Notes: generated by a model from the letters alone, not told the origin. 64,000 nucleotides of DNA from Paraburkholderia antibiotica (GCF_012927125.1 NZ_JABBFZ010000025.1:26011-90010); one strand, 5' to 3'. Positions 34,948 to 44,290 are shown, counted from the first letter of the stretch. Program-made: numbers and translations.

Positions 34948-36693
34948 TCACTGCCCGTTGCCGTACAGATCGAGCAGCATCAGCGTCACGCCATTGGTCC
35001 AGCCGAAGCCGTCCTGCAACGGATATTCGCCGCCGCCGCCACCGCCTTCTCCCGCTCCTTCAACCACATATTTCTCGACCAGCTTCTGCTGCGTCTTGTA
35101 GACGTTCTCGACGTCCGCGAGAAAGCGCGTGCCGATCGGCTTCGCGAGATCGGCGCGTCCATAGCGCTTGAGTCCCTGAATCGCGATCCAGTGCAGCGGC
35201 GCCCAACCGTTTGGCGCATCCCATTGCTGCGTGGTGTTGTAGGTCGACGTCGTGAGTCCGCCGTCCTTGAGCAGCACGTTCTGCACGGTCTGAGCCGTCT
35301 TCCACGCACGATCGGGCCAGGCCACGCCGGCCATCAGCGGATACAGCATCGCCGGCGTCTGGTTGTCGCGTGCGCGTCCGAGTTGCCAGTCGTAATCACC
35401 GTAATAGCCCTTGCTATTCCACAGATAGCGGTTGATGCCCTCCGCGCGCTTCGTCGCATAGCCGATGAACTGCGCGACGCAGCCGAAGTCGCGCGTGAGG
35501 GCGCAGCCGCGTGCGATCGTCGTCTCGAGATGGAATAGCAGGCTGTTCAGATCGACCGGAATGATCGACGTGGTGCGCACGGTCGCGAGGGTCTGGTTGT
35601 CGCCGAACCAGCGCGAGCTGAAATCCCAACCGCTTTCGGCCGTCGCGCGCAGATCGCGATAGACCTCGTTGGCCGGCCGCCCGCTTGCCTGCTGCGCGGT
35701 CTGCACGTCCTCGAGATACGATTCGTTGCGCGGCGTGTCCAGCTCGTCCCAGTAACGGTTCAGCACCGTGCCGTCTTTCAGCACGACCACGTTGCGTGTC
35801 GCGCCGCCGCGCGGCGTGCTGCCGGCGCCTTGCATCCAGTACGCGTGTTCCTTGCGCAGCGCAGGCAGGTACTTCTGATAAACCGTATTGCCTTCTTTCT
35901 GCGCGGCGAGTTCGACCATGTACGAATAGAACGGCGGCTGCGAGCGACTCAGATAATAGGTGCGATTGCCGTTCGGAATATGGCCGAAGGTATTGATCAG
36001 GTACGCGAAGTTGTCGAGCATGTCGTCGACGAGATCTTCGTGGCCCGACTCCTGCAGCCCGAGCATCGTGAAGTAGGTGTCCCAGTAGTAGCCTTCGCGA
36101 AAGCGGCCGCCGGGCACTACATACGGTTTGGGCAACGGGATTAGCGAACTGTAGTCGGGTGCGCTGGTGGTCGTGCGCGTGAGCCCGGACCACAGCCAGT
36201 CGATATGATCGCGCAGGCTCTGGTTGGGCGGCGGCGTGATGCTTTGATCGGGCGGCGGCGTGAAGTACTGGTTCACGAAGGTCTTCAGCGAAAAATTCGG
36301 CTGATTCTTTTGTGATTCGTACAACTGCACGATGGTTGCGGGGTCGCCGTTGGGTGTCGAGTCGACGAAGGTCTTCTGATCGTCGAAGATCTGCGCGGTC
36401 TGCACGGCGACGAACAGATCGCCGTACAGGATGTCGGGCGCGGGCGGCAGCGGCGCGCCGACCTGAGTATCGGCGAGACAACTCGCGGACGCGAAGACGA
36501 GCGTGGCGATACAGGTCGCGCTCAGCGCGATTCGCGAATGCCGGCGCATCGAGCGCGTTTCGTGACTTTCGTGACTTCGCGAAAGAGAGAAGCGTGGCGT
36601 CAATGCGTAAAGCGCGCGAAGCGGTGCGGCGCCGAATGACGCGTTGTTGTTCGACGCCGCCGCGTCGCTGCGAGACAGTGACAGGATGCTCAT
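34948..36693 (-). CDS. treA: Periplasmic trehalase (GH37)
   Basis: 581 residues from the ATG at 36693, chosen for its strong TTGGAGGCACC ribosome site. Both trehalase signatures are intact: PGGRFREGYYWDTYF and QWDAPNGWAPL. The Gly-rich GGGGGGEYPLQDGFGWTNG closes the active site. It hydrolyses trehalose to two glucoses in the periplasm. The recognisable Sec signal starts only at an internal ATG (36549, MRRHSRIALSATCIATLVFA), giving a 48-residue N-extension if the upstream start is used. Either the signal is unusually long or the real start is internal. A hairpin terminator follows. Confidence 0.92.
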   Translation of the reverse strand: MSILSLSRSDAAASNNNASFGAAPLRALYALTPRFSLSRSHESHETRSMRRHSRIALSATCIATLVFASASCLADTQVGAPLPPAPDILYGDLFVAVQTAQIFDDQKTFVDSTPNGDPATIVQLYESQKNQPNFSLKTFVNQYFTPPPDQSITPPPNQSLRDHIDWLWSGLTRTTTSAPDYSSLIPLPKPYVVPGGRFREGYYWDTYFTMLGLQESGHEDLVDDMLDNFAYLINTFGHIPNGNRTYYLSRSQPPFYSYMVELAAQKEGNTVYQKYLPALRKEHAYWMQGAGSTPRGGATRNVVVLKDGTVLNRYWDELDTPRNESYLEDVQTAQQASGRPANEVYRDLRATAESGWDFSSRWFGDNQTLATVRTTSIIPVDLNSLLFHLETTIARGCALTRDFGCVAQFIGYATKRAEGINRYLWNSKGYYGDYDWQLGRARDNQTPAMLYPLMAGVAWPDRAWKTAQTVQNVLLKDGGLTTSTYNTTQQWDAPNGWAPLHWIAIQGLKRYGRADLAKPIGTRFLADVENVYKTQQKLVEKYVVEGAGEGGGGGGEYPLQDGFGWTNGVTLMLLDLYGNGQ

Positions 36694-37071
36694 GGTGCCT
36701 CCAAGGTGGATGGGCATTGCACTGGTCTCTTCGCTTGCCATTCGATGCCGTCTCCCGACGGCATACGCGTCCGGCACGAGGCGGCCGGATCAAAGGCTTC
36801 GGAAGCATCGCACGCTTTCGAAGCGGCAGGCAACTGCGATGCACCCTATTCGGCATGCATTCAGCGTGCGGATTGCGTGAGGAGGAATGGAGAAGCGCAG
36901 CGATGTACTGGCGTGGACTTCGTTAATTGAACCAATAGCGAACCAATAGCGAAGCAATAGAAGCGTCGTGTGGATGCGCGACCGCGAAAGAAACATCCTG
37001 CAGAGCAAGCGACATACCCGCACCAGTCGTTTATCGAACTGGCGCAGGTACGCAAGAGAACATCGGGGAAA
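36694..37071. other. Intergenic region with 11-bp tandem repeat
   Basis: About 380 bp upstream of trehalase. AACCAATAGCG at 36930-36940 and 36941-36951, plus AAGCAATAG at 36952-36960, form an 11-bp tandem repeat with a nearly one-helical-turn period. It could be a regulator array for trehalase or a slippage repeat. No gene seen. Confidence 0.45.
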
Positions 37072-37875
37072 TTACTGAGCGATAGGCTGGGTCACGTCGG
37101 TACCGAACCAATGCATCGAGATCTTTTTCAGCGTGCCGTCCTGCTTCATTTGGGTCAGCGCATCGTCCAGTGCTTTGGCGAACTTCGGATTGTCCTTGCG
37201 GAACGGGATGCCCATTTCCTGATCGGCGCCCTTCAGCACCGCGCCGATACGCAGCGGCAATTGCGAGTTCTTGATGATGTACGGCAGCATCAGGCGGTCG
37301 TCGATCGTTGCATCGATACGCTTCGCCGCGAGATCGCGCAGCTTTTCAGGTGCGCCCGGATAGGTCAGCACGTTGATGCCTGGGACCGCGCGAGCCATCT
37401 GGTCGTAGTTGGTGCCGAGCGTGACACCGATCTTCTTGTCGCCCTTGAATTCCTCCAGCGATTTGAATTCGCGTTTGTCATCGGCCCGTTGGATCAACTG
37501 CGCGGCCGAATACGTATACGGCTGGCTGAAATCGAGAATCTGCTTGCGTTGCGGCGTAATGGTGACCTGATTGACGATGACGTCGAACTTGCCGCTTTGC
37601 AGCGCCGCGATAATGCCGCTCCACTCGGTCGGAATGAACTCCGGTTTCACGCCGAGCTTCGCCGCGACTGCCTTGGCGACATCGACATCGAAGCCTTCGA
37701 GCTGGCCATCTTTATTGCGGGAGTCGAACGGCGGATAGGTGCCTTCGAGACCGATCTTCAGAACACCGGCCCGTTTGACCGAGTCGAGCAGATCCTCGGC
37801 ATGGGCGGCGACAGCGGTGAAGCTGAAGGACGCAAGGGCCAGCGCGTTGATGAGCAGCAGCTTCGAAAATTTCAT
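37072..37875 (-). CDS. Polar amino-acid/cystine-type ABC transporter binding protein
   Basis: 267 residues. A signal peptide (MKFSKLLLINALALASFSFT..AHA) is followed by VLKIGLEGTYPPFDSRNKDGQ and EWSGIIAALQSGKFDVIVNQ, the SBP_bac_3 signature; the sequence is closest in style to FliY/cystine or glutamine binders. It ends with DGTLKKISMHWFGTDVT. No permease or ATPase gene accompanies it in the window, so it is an orphan binding protein here. A DeoR gene lies 249 bp away on the same strand but is not obviously linked. Confidence 0.85.
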   Translation of the reverse strand: MKFSKLLLINALALASFSFTAVAAHAEDLLDSVKRAGVLKIGLEGTYPPFDSRNKDGQLEGFDVDVAKAVAAKLGVKPEFIPTEWSGIIAALQSGKFDVIVNQVTITPQRKQILDFSQPYTYSAAQLIQRADDKREFKSLEEFKGDKKIGVTLGTNYDQMARAVPGINVLTYPGAPEKLRDLAAKRIDATIDDRLMLPYIIKNSQLPLRIGAVLKGADQEMGIPFRKDNPKFAKALDDALTQMKQDGTLKKISMHWFGTDVTQPIAQ

Positions 37876-38124
37876 TGAGTGTCTCCTCTGTGCTTGAGTA
37901 TCGGTCTATGTAATGCAACGACGTCCCGATCGGCAAATTGCTTCGGGCTACTCGCGAAGGATGAAGCCTGGTGTGGCGTCTTCGCGGTATGGATTCGCAA
38001 TCCGGCCGTGGCGGGTCAGGGAATACACGGAACGCGCGGAACAGGCGCCGGGTTGCGTCGGCAATCCTAGCACTTCAAAAGTCGGCTGTTTGGTCTTTGT
38101 GCGGCTGTGAGCGGGAGCGCCGCG

Positions 38125-38880
38125 CTACGCCCTCACCACCGTCACCCCCGCCGCTTCGATTGGCTTCGTCAATTCCGCGCTGGTTTTCTTTTCGACCACG
38201 ATCGTCTGCGCAAGCGTGATGTCGCCAATCACGAACGGCGACGCGGCATTGAGTTTCGACGACGACGCGAGCACGACTGTTTCCGCCGCGCGCGCCGCGA
38301 GCGCACGCTTGATCGCGGCCTCTTCGAAGTCGCCGGTACTCAGGCCCGCGCTGGGATGCACGCCGGTCACGCCCATGAAGTACAGGTCCGCGTGAATGCG
38401 CGCGATGCCTTCCATCGCGGCGGCGCCCACCGCGACGATCGAATGTTTGTAGAGCCGCCCGCCGATCAGAATCACATCGACGCAGGGATGAGCGGCGAGC
38501 GCAACGGCGACGCTCGGACTGTGCGTGACGATGGTCGCCTGCAGATCGGACGGCAGTTCGCTGACCAGTAGCGCCGACGTGGTGCCGCCGTCGATTATCA
38601 CGGTTTGCCCCGGCGCGATCATGTCGACCGCCCGTCGCGCGATGCGCCGTTTGGCGGTCGACTCGATGTCCCGACGCTGCTCGAACGGTGCGACGGCAGG
38701 CGATGCCGGCAATGCGCCGCCGTGCACCCGCTGTAGCAAACCGTCCGCCGCCAGTTCGCGCAGGTCGCGGCGGATCGTGTCTTCCGACACGCCGAACGTC
38801 GCGCTCAATTCGCCGGCCAGCACCTGGCCGTTGTGCGCGAGCTCGTCGAGAATCGCTTTCTTGCGTTGGGTCGTCAACAT
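38125..38880 (-). CDS. DeoR-family transcriptional repressor
   Basis: 251 residues from MLTTQRKKAILDELAHNGQ. N-terminal winged helix (LSATFGVSEDTIRRDLRELAADGLLQRVHGGAL, about 25-60) and C-terminal sugar-phosphate-binding DeoRC domain with DGGTTSALLVSEL and DLYFMGVTGVHPSAGLST. Such repressors are released by phosphorylated sugars. It is divergent from a NudK-like gene, and three TGCACGA units lie between the two starts, 5-40 bp from its own ATG. Autoregulation and control of nudK are therefore likely. Confidence 0.9.
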   Translation of the reverse strand: MLTTQRKKAILDELAHNGQVLAGELSATFGVSEDTIRRDLRELAADGLLQRVHGGALPASPAVAPFEQRRDIESTAKRRIARRAVDMIAPGQTVIIDGGTTSALLVSELPSDLQATIVTHSPSVAVALAAHPCVDVILIGGRLYKHSIVAVGAAAMEGIARIHADLYFMGVTGVHPSAGLSTGDFEEAAIKRALAARAAETVVLASSSKLNAASPFVIGDITLAQTIVVEKKTSAELTKPIEAAGVTVVRA

Positions 38881-38885
38881 AGGAA

Positions 38886-38923
38886 TGCACGAAAAATCTT
38901 GAAATTGCACGAAATTGCACGAT
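38886..38923. promoter_or_regulatory. Candidate DeoR operator: three phased TGCACGA repeats
   Basis: TGCACGAAA at 38886-38894, TGCACGAAA at 38906-38914 and TGCACGAT at 38916-38923, spaced 20 and 10 bp, i.e. on one face of the helix. Read on the other strand they are TTTCGTGCA units, similar to the TTTCG-type direct repeats bound by several DeoR repressors. They lie between the divergent deoR and nudK-like starts, inside the expected promoters. Confidence 0.65.
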
Positions 38924-38958
38924 ACCATGAGTTCACTCGCAGATCGACAGGAGGCATC

Positions 38959-39558
38959 ATGGCCGCAACGAAAGACCGGGTTCGCATCATCGGTACGACC
39001 TTGCTGTCGGACGACTGGTACACGCTGAAGAAAGTCACGTTCGACTTCCTGCGCCGCGACGGCACATGGCAGCGCCAGAATCGCGAGACCTACGATCGCG
39101 GCAACGGCGCGACGATCCTGCTGCACAGTCCGCGCACCGGCAACGTGATATTGACACGACAGTTCCGCATGCCCGCGTTCGTGAACGGACACGACGGCAT
39201 GATGATCGAGGCGCCGGGCGGCCTGCTCGACAATGCGTCGCCGGAAGAACGCATCCGGCTCGAAGTCGAAGAGGAAACGGGGTATCGCGTGGGGCAAATC
39301 CGCAAGATTTTCGAAGCCTATATGAGCCCGGGATCGGTGACCGAGAAGCTCTACTTCTATGTGGGCGACTACGATGCGTCGATGCGGATCAACGAAGGCG
39401 GCGGTGTCGAGGAAGAGGGAGAAGACCTTGAAGTGATCGAAATGCCGTTACGCACCGCGCTGCGATTGATCGACGACGGTGAAATTGTCGACGGCAAGAC
39501 GATCATGTTGTTGCAGTACCTCGCGTTGCGCGAAGCCGGCGACAGAGATTCAACGTGA
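38959..39558 (+). CDS. nudK: NUDIX hydrolase, NudK-like (GDP-mannose/ADP-sugar pyrophosphatase)
   Basis: 199 residues from the ATG with ACAGGAGGCATC upstream. The Nudix region GLLDNASPEERIRLEVEEETGY lies near residue 97 and is followed by KIFEAYMSPGSVTEKLYFYVG and GGGVEEEGEDLEVIEMPL, closely matching the E. coli NudK arrangement. NudK hydrolyses GDP-mannose and related nucleotide sugars. The first catalytic-box glutamate of NudK appears as Ser here, while the EEETG metal ligands remain. Divergent from a DeoR gene, suggesting control by a sugar phosphate. Confidence 0.85.
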   Translation: MAATKDRVRIIGTTLLSDDWYTLKKVTFDFLRRDGTWQRQNRETYDRGNGATILLHSPRTGNVILTRQFRMPAFVNGHDGMMIEAPGGLLDNASPEERIRLEVEEETGYRVGQIRKIFEAYMSPGSVTEKLYFYVGDYDASMRINEGGGVEEEGEDLEVIEMPLRTALRLIDDGEIVDGKTIMLLQYLALREAGDRDST

Positions 39559-39577
39559 CGTCGCGGCAATCGCAGCT

Positions 39578-39970
39578 TTAGGACGGTTCGTGACAGCACA
39601 CGCAAAGCTTGTTTCCATCGACATCGCGGAAGTATGCGCCGTAGTAGTGCGCGTGATATTGCGGGCGCAGACCGGGCGCGCCCTCACATAGCGCGCCGTG
39701 TGCAATCGCGCATGCGTACGCACGATCGACGGTCGGCCGGTCACGCGCAAGCAGCGCGATCATTTGTCCGTTGCCGCCGTACGCCGCTTTGCCGTTATAC
39801 GGTTTGCCGATCAGCAACAGCGGCCGCGGCACATCGGCTTGCATCCAGCCGGCCCATGGCTTGTCGCGTTCGCAGAATTTGAGCTGATGCCCGAGTGCTT
39901 GCATCAATGCCGAATACAGTTCGAACGCGTAATCGAAGTCATTTACGCCGATAAAAACGTGCGATATCAC
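39578..39970 (-). CDS. VOC family protein
   Basis: 131 residues from a GTG (ISHVFIGVNDFDYAFELYSALM) preceded by GGGAGACGCAAC; an ATG-led extension upstream is open but not family-like. The C-terminal YYGAYFRDVDGNKLCVCCH completes the glyoxalase/bleomycin-resistance fold. Substrate unknown. Convergent with the NudK-like gene, 19 bp apart. Confidence 0.85.
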   Translation of the reverse strand: MISHVFIGVNDFDYAFELYSALMQALGHQLKFCERDKPWAGWMQADVPRPLLLIGKPYNGKAAYGGNGQMIALLARDRPTVDRAYACAIAHGALCEGAPGLRPQYHAHYYGAYFRDVDGNKLCVCCHEPS

Positions 39971-40119
39971 GTTGCGTCTCCCGTCGATCGCCAGAGCGGT
40001 GTGCTTTACCCACAAGCCAGATCATAGATCAGTTCGTTTCTGCAACGACGGCGCGTGGCGTGGCGCGTGTTTCGGCGGAGTACTCGCGGAAGGGAATAGC
40101 GAATTGGTAGACGCGACGT

Positions 40120-40156
40120 GGCAGGCGTGATGGCGCACCTCGCCATCACGCCTGCC
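40120..40156. terminator. Perfect 16-bp hairpin downstream of ompA-like gene
   Basis: GGCAGGCGTGATGGCG (40120-40135) and CGCCATCACGCCTGCC (40141-40156) are perfect inverted repeats around a 5-nt loop. It lies 27 bp past the OmpA-family stop on the minus strand. No T-run follows on either strand; still a likely transcript end or stabilising stem. Confidence 0.7.
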
Positions 40157-40182
40157 GGATTCGACTGAGACAATTGAGGCAG

Positions 40183-40932
40183 TTACCGCATCATCGCGAC
40201 ACCACGCGGCGGCGGAGGCGGCGGCGCGTAGCGATCGTCGGTGCGCGCAAAGCTGACGATTTCCACGCGGCGATCCGGCTGCAGACAGGCCACGAGGCTA
40301 TCGCGCGACTGATTGTCGGAGCAGTGCGTGATCGGATCCTGTTCGCCGAGACCACGCGCGTTGACGCGATCGGCCGGAATGCCTTGCTGCACGAGCATTG
40401 CCTTCACCGCATCGGCGCGACGTTGCGACAGCTGCAGGTTGTACGAGGACGAACCGAGCCGGTCCGTATAGCCGCGCACTTCGATATGGCCGAAGCGCGA
40501 CGCGTTCAGCTTTGCCGCGATGCTGCGGATGTCGGCGCGACCGCCCGGCAGCATGTCGCGGAGGTCGCCGCGGTCGAACGAGAACAACGCATCGGCCGAG
40601 AGTCGCATCACCTGAGAAACGGGCGCAGCCATCGGTGCCGGCGCAGGCGGCCGCGCAAATCCGGCGCGACGCTCGACCGTATTCCAGCGGCCCGGGACCC
40701 ACACATAACGGCCATACTGCCAGCCCCAATAGCCGCGCTCCCATTCGTAGCCGACGCGCGGAGCGGGCGCGGCTTCATAGACCGGTGTCGGCGGCGCGAG
40801 CACCATCACCTGAGCCGAGGCAGGCGCGATGCTGCCGAACCATGCGGCGGCGAGTGCGCCGGTCGTTGCGAGTGCGATTGCAATGCGGCGACGCCGGTTG
40901 CGGATGGTGTCGTTGATATGAGCGTTTTTCAT
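40183..40932 (-). CDS. OmpA-family outer membrane protein
   Basis: 249 residues. A signal peptide ends near APASA. A YXWXRGYWGWQYGRYVWVPGRW block (YXWQ repeat-like) spans residues ~60-85. The C-terminal OmpA domain has HIEVRGYTDRLGSSSYNLQLSQRRADAV and the peptidoglycan-binding NxxLGxxR/RRVEI surroundings. It anchors the outer membrane to peptidoglycan. The two Cys in THCSDNQSRDSLVACLQPDRR may form the disulfide common in this domain. A polyproline tail follows. Start is the ATG at 40932. Confidence 0.88.
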   Translation of the reverse strand: MKNAHINDTIRNRRRRIAIALATTGALAAAWFGSIAPASAQVMVLAPPTPVYEAAPAPRVGYEWERGYWGWQYGRYVWVPGRWNTVERRAGFARPPAPAPMAAPVSQVMRLSADALFSFDRGDLRDMLPGGRADIRSIAAKLNASRFGHIEVRGYTDRLGSSSYNLQLSQRRADAVKAMLVQQGIPADRVNARGLGEQDPITHCSDNQSRDSLVACLQPDRRVEIVSFARTDDRYAPPPPPPRGVAMMR

Positions 40933-41289
40933 AATGTCTCGTGCAAAGAGTTGGTCTTGAATGCAGAGCGGCGAATGAGTGTTCGTGCCGTGATTGAAGG
41001 CTAATGGTTTGCACGATGAAAAGTCTTTGCGGAGTGTAAGCAAACGTCGGCATCGCAGTGACTGGCCGCTGGCGTGGAAAGAGGGGCGTCGACGGGGATT
41101 GACGCGTTGACGTGCCGGTTCGTGTGGCGAGTGGGGTAATTCAGGGTAATAAAGCCTGGGGAGTGCGATACACGTGTTAAACGAGTGTCAAATGACGGAA
41201 TCAAGGCGACGAAAGGTTCGCAAGACGCGACGAATACATATGTCCGAATCCGGCCAGAATGGTCATGCAACTTCCGCTACAGTTGCGTC
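40933..41289. other. Intergenic region, no gene seen
   Basis: About 357 bp between divergent genes ompA-like and ada-alkA. It includes moderately AT-rich stretches but I see no clear promoter pair, repeat or Ada box. Confidence 0.4.
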
Positions 41290-42726
41290 ATGAAGCTCGA
41301 CCCCGACACCTGCTATCAGACCTTGCTCGCGCGAGATCGCCGTTTCGATGGCTGGTTTTTCGTCGGGGTCTCGTCGACGGGGATCTATTGTCGGCCGGTC
41401 TGTCCCGTGCGCACGCCGAAGCGTCAGAACTGCCATTTCTTCCTGAGCGCTGCCGTCGCAGAGAAAGCGGGATTTCGCCCCTGTCTGCGCTGCCGTCCCG
41501 AGTTGGCGCCGGGCCACGGACTTCTCGATGTCTCCGCTCAGCTCGCGCGTTCCGCTGCGACGCTCATCGAGGAAGGCTTTCTGAACACTGCGGGTATTCC
41601 GGAGCTTGCGGCGCGAGTTGGCGTGACCGATCGTCATCTGAGACGGATCTTCGATACGGAATATGGCGTATCGATCGTCGAATTTGCACAGACGCAGAGA
41701 TTGCTGATGGCCAAGCGTCTGCTGACCGACACATGCTTGCCCGTCACGCAGGTCGCTTTAGCGGCCGGCTTCGGTAGCGTCAGGCGATTCAACGATCTTT
41801 TCCTCCACAAATACGGTCTGAATCCGCGGCGATTCCGCAAGACGATCGATACGAATGTGCCTGACATCGTCTCTTTCGCGCTCGGATACAGGCCACCGTT
41901 TTGCTGGTCCGAAGTACTGGCCTTTCTCAAGCGCGCGCAAATCGATGGTGTCGAAAAAGTGGGTGACGGGTGTTATGAGCGAGCCGTAGAAATAAAGCGA
42001 GGCGAGCGGAGCTTCGTTGGCTGGATCAGCGTAACGAACGATTCGCGCCGGTTTATGGTCAACGTGACGATGCCGACTACCTTGATCCCGGTTCTGACCG
42101 AAGTGCTTGCGGGCGTTCGGCGAACGTTCGATCTTTCGGCTCGTCCCGATCTCATCGATACGCACCTTGGTGATCTGGCCGCCGGGTATCCCGGCATGCG
42201 AGTACCGGGAGCATTCAATGGTTTCGAAATCGCCGTTCGCGCCGTCGTCGGACAGCAGCGCTCTCTATCGGATACGCCAGCGATTCTTTCGCGCGTGGCG
42301 GAACGTTTTGGAACGGAGGTAACGGCGCATGATGCGCTGACGCGGACATTCCCGTCTGTTGTGTTGTTCTCCCGATTGCCTCTCTCCGCTCTGGAGGAGA
42401 CGGGTATCACGCGAGCCCACGCTGAAGCGATTGTCGCGCTTGCCGATGAAATATTGACCGGGCGGCTCATGCTCGAACCGGCTGCCCCGCTGGAGAGCAC
42501 GCTGCACGCGCTGCGGCGTATTCGCGGGCTCAGCGAATGGGCGGTGCAATACATCGCGATGCGTGCACTTGGATGGCCGAACGCGTTTCCCGAGGACGAC
42601 GCGGTGCTGAAAGAGCCGCTGTGCCATTCGAGTGTTGGGGAGCTCAGTCGTCGCGCCAGTCAATGGCAACCGTGGCGAGCGTACGCAATGCTTCACGTGT
42701 GGCGCAGAAGTAAAAAAGCGCGCTGA
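41290..42726 (+). CDS. alkA: Ada-AlkA fusion: methylphosphotriester sensor and 3-methyladenine DNA glycosylase
   Basis: 478 residues. Residues 1-75 are the Ada zinc domain with Cys34, Cys38, Cys65 and Cys68 (GIYCRPVCPVRTP, RPCLRC); the first Cys would accept methyl from phosphotriesters. An AraC-type HTH follows (VTDRHLRRIFDTEYG, ALAAGFGSVRRFNDLF, to about 180). The C-terminal half is AlkA: VVGQQRSLSDTPAIL helix-hairpin-helix region and RGLSEWAVQYIAMRALGWPNAFPEDD with the catalytic Asp. It excises alkylated bases and likely activates its own expression upon methylation. The HhH-GPD motif is complete. Confidence 0.92.
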   Translation: MKLDPDTCYQTLLARDRRFDGWFFVGVSSTGIYCRPVCPVRTPKRQNCHFFLSAAVAEKAGFRPCLRCRPELAPGHGLLDVSAQLARSAATLIEEGFLNTAGIPELAARVGVTDRHLRRIFDTEYGVSIVEFAQTQRLLMAKRLLTDTCLPVTQVALAAGFGSVRRFNDLFLHKYGLNPRRFRKTIDTNVPDIVSFALGYRPPFCWSEVLAFLKRAQIDGVEKVGDGCYERAVEIKRGERSFVGWISVTNDSRRFMVNVTMPTTLIPVLTEVLAGVRRTFDLSARPDLIDTHLGDLAAGYPGMRVPGAFNGFEIAVRAVVGQQRSLSDTPAILSRVAERFGTEVTAHDALTRTFPSVVLFSRLPLSALEETGITRAHAEAIVALADEILTGRLMLEPAAPLESTLHALRRIRGLSEWAVQYIAMRALGWPNAFPEDDAVLKEPLCHSSVGELSRRASQWQPWRAYAMLHVWRRSKKAR

Positions 42727-42821
42727 CGATCCAGGATTTCCCGACTCGCAACGCCGATTCGTAATACGGATTCGCAACCCCGCATGCATTTCCATGCGGT
42801 GCTCAATTCACGTCCATCGCT

Positions 42822-43694
42822 ATGAACCTGATCGAACTTTTTCTGCTCGCGGCAATCTGGGGCGCTTCGTTTTTATTCATGCGAGTCGCCGCTCCCGAAT
42901 TGGGACCCATTGCGCTGATCGCACTTCGGGTCGGTATTGCCGCGGTCGTATTGGTGCCGGTGCTACGTACGGCAGAAGCACGTAGTCAATTTCGCTCGCG
43001 GCTAGGGCCATTGTTTATCGTCGGAGTGACGAATTCGGCGCTGCCGTTTTGTCTGCTCGCTTATTCAACGCTTTACCTTAATGCGGGTCTGGACTCGGTA
43101 TTGAATGCAACCACGCCGCTTTGGGCAGCGCTGATTGCAGCCACGCTGTTTCGATCGCCAATGGGACTCAGTCAGTCTATTGGTTTGCTGCTTGGGCTCG
43201 CAGGCGTGGTCGTGCTCGTGTGGGATACGCTCGGCGCAAGCGCCGGCGGTGTTCCGCTGGCAATTGGCGCCGCGTTACTCGCGACGTTGTTTTACGGCTT
43301 CGCCGTGAATTACTCGAAGCGCCACCTCGCGGGGATTCGACCTTTTGTGGTTGCGTTCGGCAGTCAGCTGTTTGCGTCGATAGTATTGGTGCCCCTGGCG
43401 TTCTTCGCCTGGCCGCAGCACGCCGTTGCGCTTTCGACGTGGGCGTGTGTGGCGGCGCTCGGTATTGTCTGCACGGGTTTTGCGTATCTGCTGTTCTTCC
43501 GTCTGGTCGAGCACGTCGGATCGGCCTACGCGGCGTCGGTGACTTTTCTGATCCCGATCTTCGGTGTGCTGTGGGGCGCGGTGTTTCTCGACGAGAAGAT
43601 TACGCTAAGGATGGCGGTCGGCTGTGCGACGATATTAGCGGGTACGGCACTGACGACCGGCAAGATTCGATCGATATGGGTACGGACTACATAA
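42822..43694 (+). CDS. EamA/DMT-superfamily transporter
   Basis: 290 residues with ten predicted spans in two EamA repeats. The first begins LFLLAAIWGASFLFMRVAA, the second around ATLFYGFAVNYSKRHLAG. The C-terminal SAYAASVTFLIPIFGVLWGAVFLDEKIT is the typical second-repeat signature. Substrate unknown (drug or metabolite efflux). It starts 95 bp after the ada-alkA stop on the same strand. Confidence 0.9.
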   Translation: MNLIELFLLAAIWGASFLFMRVAAPELGPIALIALRVGIAAVVLVPVLRTAEARSQFRSRLGPLFIVGVTNSALPFCLLAYSTLYLNAGLDSVLNATTPLWAALIAATLFRSPMGLSQSIGLLLGLAGVVVLVWDTLGASAGGVPLAIGAALLATLFYGFAVNYSKRHLAGIRPFVVAFGSQLFASIVLVPLAFFAWPQHAVALSTWACVAALGIVCTGFAYLLFFRLVEHVGSAYAASVTFLIPIFGVLWGAVFLDEKITLRMAVGCATILAGTALTTGKIRSIWVRTT

Positions 43695-43834
43695 AGCGGC
43701 GCTCGTTCGAGTCTCTGTGCAAAAAGGCATCCCTAGCGCGATCTACGGGTTTCCCCCAGCCCCACCCATGTCGATTCGTACCTTCACGGCTCGTCGTGAG
43801 AGTATGTTCAACCCTCCCGTGAAAGGCGATCACC

Positions 43835-44290
43835 ATGACCACTGGAACTACCGGAACCGTCAAATTTCACCGCGTGCTGCGCGCGACGCCCGAGCGCATC
43901 TATCGCGCGTTCCTCGAACCCGATGCGACCGCGAAGTGGTTGCCGCCGTATGGCTTCACGTGCCAGGTTCATCACATGGAGCCGCGCGTCGGCGGCACCT
44001 TCAAGATGTCGTTCCGCAATTTCGGCTCCGGCAATGGTCACTCGTTTGGCGGCGAGTACCTCGAGCTGGTGCCGTTCGAGAAGATTCGCTATTCGGACAT
44101 CTTCGACGATCCGAACCTGCCCGGTCAGATGCAGACGACCGTTTCGTTGCGCCCGGTGTCGTGCGGAACTGAGCTGAACATCGTGCAGGAAGGCATCCCC
44201 GCGATGATTCCGGTCGAGATGTGCTACCTCGGCTGGCAGGAATCGCTCGCGCAACTGGCGAAGCTGGTCGAGCCTGAAATCCCGGACTGA
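43835..44290 (+). CDS. SRPBCC (AHSA1-like) domain protein
   Basis: 151 residues: FHRVLRATPERIYRAFLEPDATAKWLPPYGF at the start and IPVEMCYLGWQESLAQLAKLVE at the end are the AHSA1/START-like hydrophobic-pocket fold. Ligand unknown; lipid or small-molecule binding is usual. Followed by a strong hairpin, so probably monocistronic. Confidence 0.88.
   Translation: MTTGTTGTVKFHRVLRATPERIYRAFLEPDATAKWLPPYGFTCQVHHMEPRVGGTFKMSFRNFGSGNGHSFGGEYLELVPFEKIRYSDIFDDPNLPGQMQTTVSLRPVSCGTELNIVQEGIPAMIPVEMCYLGWQESLAQLAKLVEPEIPD

Noticed and set aside
40097..40116. tRNA-Leu D-arm-like string (GCGAATTGGTAGACGCG) beside the ompA-like terminator
   Set aside because: Only the D-arm region matches; there is no acceptor stem, anticodon arm or T-arm in the following 80 bases. 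Likely coincidence or a very small relic.
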